Shown here: positions 59,601 to 63,803 of the stretch, in pieces
Position numbering within the stretch: the first letter of the stretch is position 1
Layout of the letters: the number at the start of each line of letters is the position of its first letter
Source: Pandoraea aquatica
Lineage (GTDB): Bacteria; Pseudomonadota; Gammaproteobacteria; Burkholderiales; Burkholderiaceae
Assembly: GCF_902459565.1 (NCBI RefSeq)
Contig: NZ_CABPSN010000011.1
Location: 112,888-176,887 of the forward strand
Length of the DNA stretch: 64,000 bases
Reading direction: 5' to 3'
Notes under the pieces: model-generated
The model's input: the letters and a program-made list of their open reading frames with translations, nothing else
What the model was told of the DNA's origin: nothing
The model's database searches: none
Position numbers and translations under genes: made by a program

Positions 59601-59651
59601 CCATGGACGATCGAGGGTGTCACAGTTCAATCAACTACTCCACTGAAATGA
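47679..59651 (+). CDS. cdiA: CdiA-type TpsA: giant filamentous-haemagglutinin protein with C-terminal toxin region
   Basis: A 3,990-residue contact-dependent inhibition exoprotein. A 40-residue hydrophilic leader precedes a hydrophobic export segment (42-60). The TPS domain begins near 113 and has the paired motifs NPNL (176) and NPNGI (219). About 2,400 residues of short beta-helix repeats follow. Later come a Cys-bearing region (residues 2750-3050) and a hydrophobic pre-toxin region like DUF637 (about 3360-3510). A VENN-like marker AAQNETQNNW lies near 3671-3680. The last ~110 residues hold YRAG, GQFFVEKPPQ, PAGTTVYVGNAGSQGG and VGGTQQIVVVKPW, a toxin-like module I cannot name. The ATG at 47679 is chosen; the frame is open upstream to 47520. 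Confidence 0.9.
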   Translation: MNASSRGFTEVGENARQSMDIDDEAMDFHFPEKPAIRLWQRAIAACVALTLLVSPISVTFELSQSAARELATNATGKAGFDETALTVLRSLASLRVHVGMQTASAAPITDPTAPVVFAPKITTSGNGVPVVNITAPNAAGISLNQYQSFNVDAAGLILNNSLLNGTSLNGGAIAANPNLAGRTASTIVNQVTSSGGAYASALNGPLEVFGAPATVIIANPNGISVRGAGFTNTIGVTLTTGTPQFLSGPGGTPTDFANANALGYNVNSGHIQLEGNTGMNGPGSGIEGTVGAIDLIGQTVGINAPLYAGTRINVITGNQQVLTGAVDGTGTRYITSANGAANTAQAIQSATGNAQAFAIDATRFGAMTAGQIQVIGTTAGLGVRMAGDLASTTGDLTLSSGGDLTVANHAAQQQVQMTSGGNVALSGTGLGETGYRLTATGDVTSAGSLQSGKAMDVQAGGNLTLANLQSNGDTALSATKALALKEAQIGGNLSLATQDSALGDIRLTGPVTVGGTLVANAARSLVVTDSTGANGNVSIVTGGDFQIAQGARLTGHSAISTQSGGDARIDGTLASGAQLDMTSNRRVDVQGDVASSGTARLSAGETLNVDGTLLGQADATLRAGSDITGKGKFAFGTDATLRAGRDISLTGALLAGGLDVEAANGLSLADVQSTGVAALRALGSAGGGDIALQGKVSFYGAAALTAARDILVNGTTAGADAVTLNASRDVNVAGSLQTAGTANPLTITAGNAITVPGTIQASADLKATAATTLDVAGSATAAGDVALQSGGDMRVAGNVSGQRTGKLDAGGNLDIGGGAHFLGDTWLTSGANATLGGKLQTANLVVTSRNAVTLGDVQTSGTLDVLARGLDGSGDIRVAGPLASFGVATLTAARDFVIASTGTIAANDKLIVTAQRDAQLDGGVTAVGDVAITATSGNLSTTANLSTNSQLALTAGQSVTLGAPQTSAIGNATVTAGQDIVLNGALVGLAGVLQAGRDLVGAGASAFTNTATLGANRNVNLSGVLQGNGVSVTAGNNATVSSVTSNGLFSVSANGNAGGGDVVVNGESSVVGAVNLKGARDVTVAGTLQTGEDATLIGARDVNITGTIKTAKDATLTATQGNVNVDAQGKLGVNGQLTASAGTDVVMGGQTAVAGNTTLTSGRDTVIQGASNGQGTGRIDAGRDVSGAGTASFTGTLDVSAARDVDQSGLLQGGGLTVVAGNSVTVKNAQSTGALTLTAKGLAGGGDVVVNGESGAPGTVSLQAARDITVAGTLGGGAGTTLDAQRDIAVSGAIQSVGDANLTARGGSIRATGGVSGGANLIFNAAQDVALGQSTSALRDVTINAGRDLQLGAVLLGVNANLTAGRTLFDTGDGSSKAVFTGNATLASAGDTRLTGGVQANAIDVTAGGNATLGVLNSATSIKVATTGTAGALGGPGDIVFNGAVSSPNAFSATAARDILLAGSVACGAACELTAQRNLSVTGTALTMGDLSLITRMGDLAISGEVTTAGALLATSAGNATLGGKLSVQGDLRATATNDLTLTGQTNVQGIGALRAGRDVLGDGTALFGGDVTLDAGRNSALTGALSGQNVDVHAANNAGLHNVQATKALTVTADGGDVAITGDAVALGTVTLTGARDVAVTGKTVGGDTVTVTAATGDIRLQGDTASERNLTLTAANGAITTGNAGAQGDVTVNAGKSLTMQGDTTANGLVRLTSGGDMTLGNVRSVVADAIAGLLTAGDKLSATSLTFGNGGLTTVSGGATQVTGAIVAGDALTMTTTGDLSAGAIQAGKSATLTAGGAGDVRVAGDVGTGTRLTVNAGRDVTLGGAVTAGEGVTVTAARDLTVTGALSANQDIALTATQGNVTLTGPVTAIQNFTAKAGSALTMGAAQVNGDTTLTSGTTMSLGGHLIGKGTATLQSGGDLTGSNGALTFGKDVAITSGGKLTLGGVDTAGDVKVTSAGDALLGAVTSIGKASLTSTSGSLTVDKVLVGGTLDMTAATNLTALQGVSSMGAMTLTAQSGNLSVANVSGNDTVALRAGQTLTLGGTNTVVGDMTLNGGNVVINGATTASKSFTVTATGALDASGGQLFVTQDAKLSGARIDTGAMIVGGALDVTATQWIKTHGLALINGATTFNAGAGTFTNSAGASVLSAGPLSVTAGGIVNEANGQLASTKALTLTSTGNIVNNGLMNGSTTSITAGGALTNTGTVLGANGVTLNVGGLNNNGGMILAGDVTGATPASADLALTVNGAGTVTTAGGELAATRNLAASMGAATFDVTGGALQAGGTMSITANVINNTGSLQLGGANTVLTGLASFLNSGTIQSNGALTLASNGWFTNSGSVVGGSDVTINAATINGVGATIHADRDLSLTRDVINSGLIEANRNLSATGGNFTNAGAKTQAAGDITFSLPGTLNNIGGTIIAGNNLTVNAGAVINDQAAGSGAVTTTTTVVDPSLIWSAIIGTRGSKLSLGAGGGEGDMNVRWLDVTAAATLGDLLSPTGVTLEGKPDGINPWTGDRCNGGLAPLSCNAGTAAPTTGSGTFYMNKFRGSRMVGDNPVDYDYWQASASPMPNALTSVAINLPTVNQTSTVTQMGANGVMIAGGDISVTTSSLSNRGGQIAAGRNLTLNVGSMANGAVSPTTTSAVVNAVDQGQYSAFLAQLASLGAIEVPTYQNENLSDAQLAHQTVSFNIATGSAAPTSTSTIGWSSSLGLITAANTINLYGGNLVNEGMIYAQNNVNIFASSVTNQGGNTQQFTSQAGCAAGTSNAACYRGNDVRGQNPNTTSFTFAQNNAAIIAGNNLTIAAGTINNKYGDLIAGHDLVIGGIGSSATGTTAADSLTNTSGNILAGNNLTLNVAGGITNTLPPPVQVHENYGKLEKYSGCMTAGGYKESYCEAYVDQQSGNSSIIGAGNNLTINAGSLTNVGSLITAGLNATINVSGPVVNSAQTLNAYWHSHWVQETGMFESDKRHDVWSCGSAAECTSLYGDAYTSVGGVINPPTPVGNIAATIQAPNLTVTSGGQIVNVGNVVGQSVSLTGTSLINGITTANTYTPQVGNAPRVISLAPANGGLNLTIPASLGGAGSSILTGATGQQNGPSYVVGGLGATLDPISPQVLISNLPASLQPSTTTFYFSPQQESIQLQQAALMQTGKASFINGLSTDSTSQLSVNDQQKLVLYGNAVEYAKTNNIQLGQALTPEQIAGLSQPMLWYVEQTVPEPGCTATGNAKCPTVTALMPQVYLPENFTALSAGGQILASNDLSLNFGSTATGGSILNTGSITSGGTLTVNTGTLTNRANVVDVGEIWSYIKDAGYLKTTGTMVQPGGFMSAAAGGLTLNVDQFNQIGGALQLLDPNGQVDQAATQAFIAGVAAQLGDNFVQQTLQNDLHTDFVKQGGNFGIQQVGMIMAAAMTGAALGPLFSGMIAAQLGTTAATFVAGGLGNVMASAALTAMTSSTLTQVMFTGSLDFGSVLKTGLSAAITAGLLNGITYSSADGLGFSTTASPNSLSSLAGVKPTFVEGTASQAGTASAGFSITQGLAIAGQSVIQAGVQSTIQGGSFLDALKAAGVSNMSAALAFQIGDAKGDLGQIFGQNGGEIVSTIAHGVLGCASAAALGNGCGGGAIGGALGSALNSIFDPSQVLPPELHVGLMGIAGALVAGALGQDANAAANAAQNETQNNWLKHKAEGFNKPSEADQLKAAASACSASGSLSSESCGKLNELRATSLARDQALTSACADASSAACMLAVADAKANGNIVVRASNGQMFAVDPADAQILSGDANSKAALLDKQLGSPLGAILSALVVALGGSTETALEWAQLGQAVEGVGGGLTSFGTPTTASPAPVRTGNFTNNSLGRTLGSYDAVNPGPLADSLAESFAGGRYTVIKLQQDTVLYRAGTAQVPLGQFFVEKPPQGVLQSRIDSAVLPVWPGGAKSPIDSAFAVRIPAGTTVYVGNAGSQGGIYVGGTQQIVVVKPWTIEGVTVQSTTPLK
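56988..58232 (+). repeat. Repeat copy A: conserved C-terminal segment within cdiA
   Basis: About 1,245 bases that recur without insertions or deletions 3,433 bases downstream (copy B). Reading the two side by side, the central part 57408-58066 looks identical base for base, with scattered, mostly silent differences on either side. Downstream similarity continues in patches, for example 58314-58370 against 61747-61803. Confidence 0.92.
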
Positions 59652-59920
59652 CCAACGTAAAAGAAATTCAACGTATTTTGCTGCGCATGAGCGAGCTTCT
59701 AACGTTCAGCGGCCGTGATGATTGGGCAAGTTCAATCTCGCATCTGGCGGACAAAGCTGATGAAGGCTATTCGTCAGTGCGCCCAGAGATCAGGCAGATG
59801 TATGGAGGGATGGGTTCGTTGAACGACATCGTCCTCTACAAGGACGGAAACCTTCTGCGCGAAGAGAATGATGAGTTCGATGCCTTGCGCCATCGCTTAC
59901 ATGAGTTAACCAGGGGTTAG
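59648..59920 (+). CDS. Candidate immunity protein for the CdiA toxin
   Basis: A 90-residue cytoplasmic protein whose ATG overlaps the cdiA stop by 4 bases (ATGA), exactly where CdiI proteins are encoded. It is acidic and helical, with RILLRMSELLTFSG, then YGGMGSLNDIVLYKDG, then EENDEFDALRHRLHEL. I recall the GGMGSxND-VLY-EENxExD pattern from a small uncharacterised family (possibly DUF6966), but could not check. It has no signal peptide or membrane helix, fitting a toxin that acts in the cytoplasm. The immunity role is inferred from position. Confidence 0.72.
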   Translation: MTNVKEIQRILLRMSELLTFSGRDDWASSISHLADKADEGYSSVRPEIRQMYGGMGSLNDIVLYKDGNLLREENDEFDALRHRLHELTRG

Positions 59921-59985
59921 TTGTCAAAGATGCCTTTTCGGCAGCGATGGACGGGGTAGACTTCTTCGTGCGTCCATTCCCTTGA
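59920..59985 (+). pseudogene. Possible C-terminal fragment of a lost coding sequence
   Basis: Right after the immunity gene a short frame reads VVKDAFSAAMDGVDFFVRPF and stops at 59983. It has no start codon of its own apart from an internal ATG, and looks like the tail of a protein. It may be the leftover end of an earlier toxin or immunity gene replaced at this position. Weakly supported. Confidence 0.25.
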
Positions 59986-60039
59986 ACTGAGTGTAAAGTG
60001 TGCTTCGACTTGCTTTGAGACAATCATTTGCATGGTTCG

Positions 60040-60321
60040 ATGCTCATCCGGGGGATCGATGCGCACATTTCAGACAGGCCAAACCCCACGCGTCCCGACG
60101 CCACATTATTGGTGTTTCCCGCAAGTGAAATGCCACTTTATTCCGATGATTGGTTCATGGCCGGACAAGTCGTCGAGGTCTTCGTTTTCTTCGAAAGAGA
60201 GAATTTCCTGCTTTCTTTCACTGACGAAAGGCGTCGGGATTCGAGTGGCAGATGGCTTAGATTTTTAAGGCGCGACGAACTCCGGGCACTAGTTCATGTG
60301 GTGAGCGGAACCAACACTTAG
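60040..60321 (+). CDS. Small unknown ORF in the inter-module region
   Basis: A 93-residue reading frame from the ATG at 60040 (a TTG at 60028 would give 97). It reads DATLLVFPASEMPLYSDDWF then VVEVFVFFERENFLLSF then RDELRALVHVV, a hydrophobic and acidic mixture that looks protein-like rather than random. No ribosome site is evident. It could be a second immunity gene or a remnant of one stranded between toxin modules. The overlapping frame at 60032-60268 looks less natural. I do not recognise a family. Confidence 0.4.
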   Translation: MLIRGIDAHISDRPNPTRPDATLLVFPASEMPLYSDDWFMAGQVVEVFVFFERENFLLSFTDERRRDSSGRWLRFLRRDELRALVHVVSGTNT

Positions 60322-60373
60322 TTGAAGTCGCGGCTCGACTTTCTTCCTGACACCGTGTCATCGATTTTCTATC

Positions 60374-60403
60374 GAGAACTGGACGGTCTCTGTGCCAGTT
60401 CTC
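60374..60403. repeat. Inverted repeat at the left edge of the orphan module
   Basis: GAGAACTGG (60374-60382) and CCAGTTCTC (60395-60403) form a perfect 9-bp stem with a 12-base loop; after one unpaired base on each side a few further pairs extend it (TCTAT / ATAGG). It ends 18 bases before the cdiA homology starts at 60421. It may be a terminator for the upstream small genes, although only A-rich sequence follows, or a scar of the event that placed the module here. Confidence 0.6.
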
Positions 60404-60420
60404 AATAGGAAAAATGCGAC

Positions 60421-61665
60421 GGATTGGGCGCGACACTCGATCCCATCTCCCCGCAAGTGCTGATTTCCAACTTGCCCGCGTCGCTGCAACCGAGCACGAC
60501 GACGTTCTACTTCTCACCGCAACAAGAGTCCATTCAGCTTCAGCAAGCCGCCCTGATGCAAACAGGCAAGGCGAGCTTCATTAATGGGTTGTCGACGGAC
60601 AGCACGTCGCAGTTGAGCGTGAACGACCAGCAGAAGCTGGTGCTGTACGGCAACGCCGTCGAGTACGCGAAGACGAACAACATCCAGCTGGGTCAGGCAC
60701 TGACGCCTGAGCAGATCGCAGGGTTGTCACAACCGATGCTGTGGTACGTCGAGCAGACGGTGCCGGAGCCGGGATGCTCGGCAACGGGCAACGCGAAATG
60801 CCCGACCGTGACCGCGCTGATGCCGCAGGTGTACTTGCCGGAGAACTTCACAGCGCTGTCCGCAGGCGGCCAGATTCTGGCGAGCAATGACCTGTCGCTG
60901 AACTTCGGCAGCACGGCGACGGGCGGCAGCATCCTCAACACAGGCTCGATCACCTCAGGCGGGACGCTGACGGTGAACACCGGCACGCTGACGAACCGCG
61001 CGAACGTGGTGGACGTCGGTGAAATCTGGAGCTACATCAAGGACGCGGGTTACCTGAAGACCACCGGCACGATGGTGCAGCCGGGTGGCTTCATGAGCGC
61101 AGCAGCGGGCGGATTGACGCTCAACGTCGACCAGTTCAACCAGATCGGCGGCGCACTCCAACTGCTCGATCCGAACGGTCAGGTGGATCAAGCCGCAACG
61201 CAAGCGTTCATCGCAGGCGTCGCGGCGCAACTGGGCGACAACTTCGTCCAGCAGACGCTGCAAAACGACTTGCACACGGATTTCGTGAAGCAGGGCGGGA
61301 ATTTCGGGATTCAGCAGGTTGGGATGATCATGGCGGCGGCCATGACAGGCGCAGCCCTCGGCCCGCTGTTCTCGGGAATGATCGCCGCCCAACTCGGCAC
61401 AACGGCTGCGACATTCGTGGCGGGTGGGCTGGGCAACGTGATGGCAAGCGCAGCACTCACCGCCATGACGAGTTCAACCCTCACGCAGGTGATGTTCACC
61501 GGCTCGTTGGACTTCGGCTCGGTACTGAAGACGGGTCTGTCGGCGGCGGTTACGGCCGGGTTGCTGAACGGAATCACGTATTCGAGCGCCGATGGCTTGG
61601 GATTCTCGACGACAGCGTCCCCCAATAGCCTGAGTAGTCTGGCGGGCGTGAAGCCTACTTTCGTA
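60421..61665 (+). repeat. Repeat copy B: duplicate of the cdiA C-terminal segment
   Basis: Direct repeat of 56988-58232 at a constant offset of 3,433 bases. The left boundary is sharp, at GGATTGGGCGC (60421 against 56988). The right boundary is gradual, where the two proteins diverge after GVKPTFV. Confidence 0.92.
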
Positions 61666-62703
61666 GATGGCGCGGTAAGTCAGGCAGGTGCAACCACCGC
61701 TGGCCAATGGCTTACGCAGGGCGTTGCGATACTCGGCCAATCTGTGATTCAAGCAGGCGTGCAATCAACGATTCAGGGCGGGAGTTTCCTCGATGCGTTG
61801 AAGGTTAGCGGTGTTAGCAATCTGAGTGCGGCGTTAGCGTATCAAATCGGGTCCCTTGGTGCCGAAACGCTTGGTCAGCCGGGATACGTTGGGGCGCATG
61901 CGGTGCTAGGATGCGCTGCGGGTGCGGCTGTCGGATCTGGATGTGCGGGGGGAGCCATCGGTGCCGGGGTATCGGCATTAGTAGCGGATGATATAGCGAG
62001 GGCGGTGACCAGTGGTAAGGGTGTCACCGATCCAGCTCAGTTAGCGATTATTGCTTCGGCCACACAGCTCTTGAGCGCGGTGATAGCTGGTGCGGTAGGA
62101 GCAAATCCCAACGGGGCGGCGACAGCAGCGCAGAATGAAACGCTAAACAATGCGTGCGCGCCGGGACACGAGTGTGGGACGTTCGCGAGTGCAGTGAAAG
62201 ATACGGTTCGTGCCACAGCGAACGCTGGACTTGGCATTGCCGAAGCCGTTCCGAACCTCTTTGGCGGTGCTCTGCCCGGATTCCCTGACTATGTTCCGTT
62301 CCTCGATAAGTACAAACTTGCCTATGACGATCCGGACTTCGGGGGCCTTGCGTCCTTCCTGTTGTCGATCGGAATCGCTAAGGGGGCAGGGGCGGCAGTC
62401 GGGAAATGGATGAACTCCGGCGATGGTCCGACTTCAGTTTGGAACACATCTGATACGGCGCAAGGGAGTAGATACCTGAACGTCACCACAAACCTAACGG
62501 CAAAGCAGTTTGAGCAGAATTTGATATCAAACGGTTACAAGGTAACGAGCCAAGGGGTAGGTACAAACGGACCGTTTACCGTTATGACAAATGGGACTTC
62601 GACATACACGACGTACATTCGCACCAGCACCGGAGAGGCTGGGGCGATGTTTAACGGAGTAGGAGGGGTGAGGGCAAAATTTTCCCTGATGAATCCACAA
62701 TGA
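60424..62703 (+). CDS. Orphan CdiA C-terminal module with a second toxin domain (no normal start codon)
   Basis: A 759-residue frame equivalent to the last third of CdiA: about 415 residues nearly identical to CdiA, then a diverged pre-toxin region, the marker AAQNETLNN (62128-62151) and a new end. The final ~85 residues begin RYLNVTTNLTAKQFEQNL and differ completely from the CdiA toxin. The fold resembles, from memory, C-terminal domains of some Rhs/CDI toxins, but I cannot assign an activity. There is no signal peptide and no TPS domain. The only start near the 5' end is a TTG, and an in-frame stop lies at 60406. The nearby ATG at 60414 is out of frame. It is probably a silent cassette that becomes active after recombination into cdiA. 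Confidence 0.82.
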   Translation: MGATLDPISPQVLISNLPASLQPSTTTFYFSPQQESIQLQQAALMQTGKASFINGLSTDSTSQLSVNDQQKLVLYGNAVEYAKTNNIQLGQALTPEQIAGLSQPMLWYVEQTVPEPGCSATGNAKCPTVTALMPQVYLPENFTALSAGGQILASNDLSLNFGSTATGGSILNTGSITSGGTLTVNTGTLTNRANVVDVGEIWSYIKDAGYLKTTGTMVQPGGFMSAAAGGLTLNVDQFNQIGGALQLLDPNGQVDQAATQAFIAGVAAQLGDNFVQQTLQNDLHTDFVKQGGNFGIQQVGMIMAAAMTGAALGPLFSGMIAAQLGTTAATFVAGGLGNVMASAALTAMTSSTLTQVMFTGSLDFGSVLKTGLSAAVTAGLLNGITYSSADGLGFSTTASPNSLSSLAGVKPTFVDGAVSQAGATTAGQWLTQGVAILGQSVIQAGVQSTIQGGSFLDALKVSGVSNLSAALAYQIGSLGAETLGQPGYVGAHAVLGCAAGAAVGSGCAGGAIGAGVSALVADDIARAVTSGKGVTDPAQLAIIASATQLLSAVIAGAVGANPNGAATAAQNETLNNACAPGHECGTFASAVKDTVRATANAGLGIAEAVPNLFGGALPGFPDYVPFLDKYKLAYDDPDFGGLASFLLSIGIAKGAGAAVGKWMNSGDGPTSVWNTSDTAQGSRYLNVTTNLTAKQFEQNLISNGYKVTSQGVGTNGPFTVMTNGTSTYTTYIRTSTGEAGAMFNGVGGVRAKFSLMNPQ

Positions 62704-62714
62704 AAGGAAACGCT

Positions 62715-63311
62715 ATGGATAAGAAAAATCAAAAGCAGTCTCAGCGAGACGCTCTGAATATGCTTTTGGGCTTAATCGATTTTAAGAAAAAATTCCCCGA
62801 AAATGTTTTTCGCGGAAAATGGGGGGGGGTTCTATTCTTCGAATCGGATGCCATGTTTTCCACGGAGTTCGCCGAAGTGGTTTCAGGACTGTTGCGGTAT
62901 GAGGGGGCAAATGCTGCATCTTTAGTAAATATTGATGAGGCAAAGTCCCTTGGATTTGAAAATGTATCCGCATTATTTCTCGATGGCGAGGTAACGGGAG
63001 ATTTGTATCAATCATTTTTGATTGGAGCAGGTCCGGCGAAGGGGTGGTTGTATAACGTTGACAGTTATGCATGCGCTTCGGACGTGGGCGGGTGGTGTAT
63101 TTATTGTGAAAAAAGTAATGACATCGGCGTGATAGCTTCTCGTGAGCCAATCACGTCTTTAGCGGGCCAACAAGCTCTTCGCCTGCTTGGCGCAAGGCCG
63201 ATCGAGACGTTGATCGCGGGAGGGGGGAGTGCTCTATTTCCGTTTAATCGATTGGTCGACAGTTGGCGAGAAGGATTGATGCAGAACTACGCGGTAACCC
63301 GTGCCGATTAG
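62715..63311 (+). CDS. Candidate immunity protein of the orphan module
   Basis: A 198-residue protein with no recognised family. Blocks include LLGLIDFKKKFPENVFRG, GVLFFESDAMFSTEFAEVV and SLAGQQALRLLGARPIETL. It is mixed alpha/beta with no signal peptide or clear membrane helix. The ATG at 62715 follows AAAGGAAACGCT, a good ribosome site. The ATG at 62700, which overlaps the toxin stop as ATGA, would add five residues. Its A/T-richness (around 48% GC by eye) contrasts with the repeat copy B just upstream and suggests separate origin. Immunity function is inferred from position. Confidence 0.7.
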   Translation: MDKKNQKQSQRDALNMLLGLIDFKKKFPENVFRGKWGGVLFFESDAMFSTEFAEVVSGLLRYEGANAASLVNIDEAKSLGFENVSALFLDGEVTGDLYQSFLIGAGPAKGWLYNVDSYACASDVGGWCIYCEKSNDIGVIASREPITSLAGQQALRLLGARPIETLIAGGGSALFPFNRLVDSWREGLMQNYAVTRAD

Positions 63312-63800
63312 GCGTGCAGCAGATTCGCTGTTTTGATTATTGTAGTTATAGCGTCAGATCGACAAATAGTCTGAGCCACTTTGATTGCATTGTGTGCACA
63401 TGGATCCCCTATCGCGCAAGATGAATTTTTTCTATTAATTTCAAGTTAACTTGTTGGTTTCGCGGTTTATCGTATTTTTTCCAAATATCGGTATAAGCTC
63501 GTATTCGCTCTTGGTTTTTCGTCTCTCTATGTATTCGTGTTGGATGGATTGGTAGCTGGTGTGGAGGGCACGAGGGGGGCTTTATATGCCGAATTCTTTC
63601 GGTCGCCTTGATTCTCGTAGCGTTGGGCGCCGGATTGATGGCCATGTTTTGTGTTCTTGTCAGTTCTATTGGTTCGAAGGGGAGGGCGGAGGGCAACAGC
63701 TATTTCCGCGAGCCAACTGGTGGAATGGGTGATTCGCATGTCTAGGAATTTGAGGCTAGACCCGCGGTGTTCTGTCGGTTGATGGCTACTTGTACTGGGC
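63312..63800. other. AT-rich inter-module region with decayed coding traces
   Basis: This 489-base stretch lies between the second immunity gene and the next cdiA copy. It is A/T-rich at 63320-63560 and has no intact gene. The long minus-strand frames here (63409-63696 and 63527-63820) have poor, Pro/Asn/Arg-rich compositions and look spurious. A frameshifted trace of a small membrane protein is described separately. Confidence 0.5.
63450..63745 (+). pseudogene. Possible frameshifted small membrane-protein remnant
   Basis: Frame 63450-63611 reads a hydrophobic helix (KLVFALGFSSLYVFVLDGL) before a stop. The next frame over, 63602-63745, continues with a second helix (VALILVALGAGLMAMFCVLV) and a hydrophilic end (GRAEGNSYFREPTGGMGDSHV without its stop). 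One frameshift near 63600 would join them into a two-helix protein. A stop at 63447 also interrupts the upstream reading. This could be a dead membrane-type immunity gene. Supported only by the helix pattern. Confidence 0.28.
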
Positions 63801-63803
63801 GGC

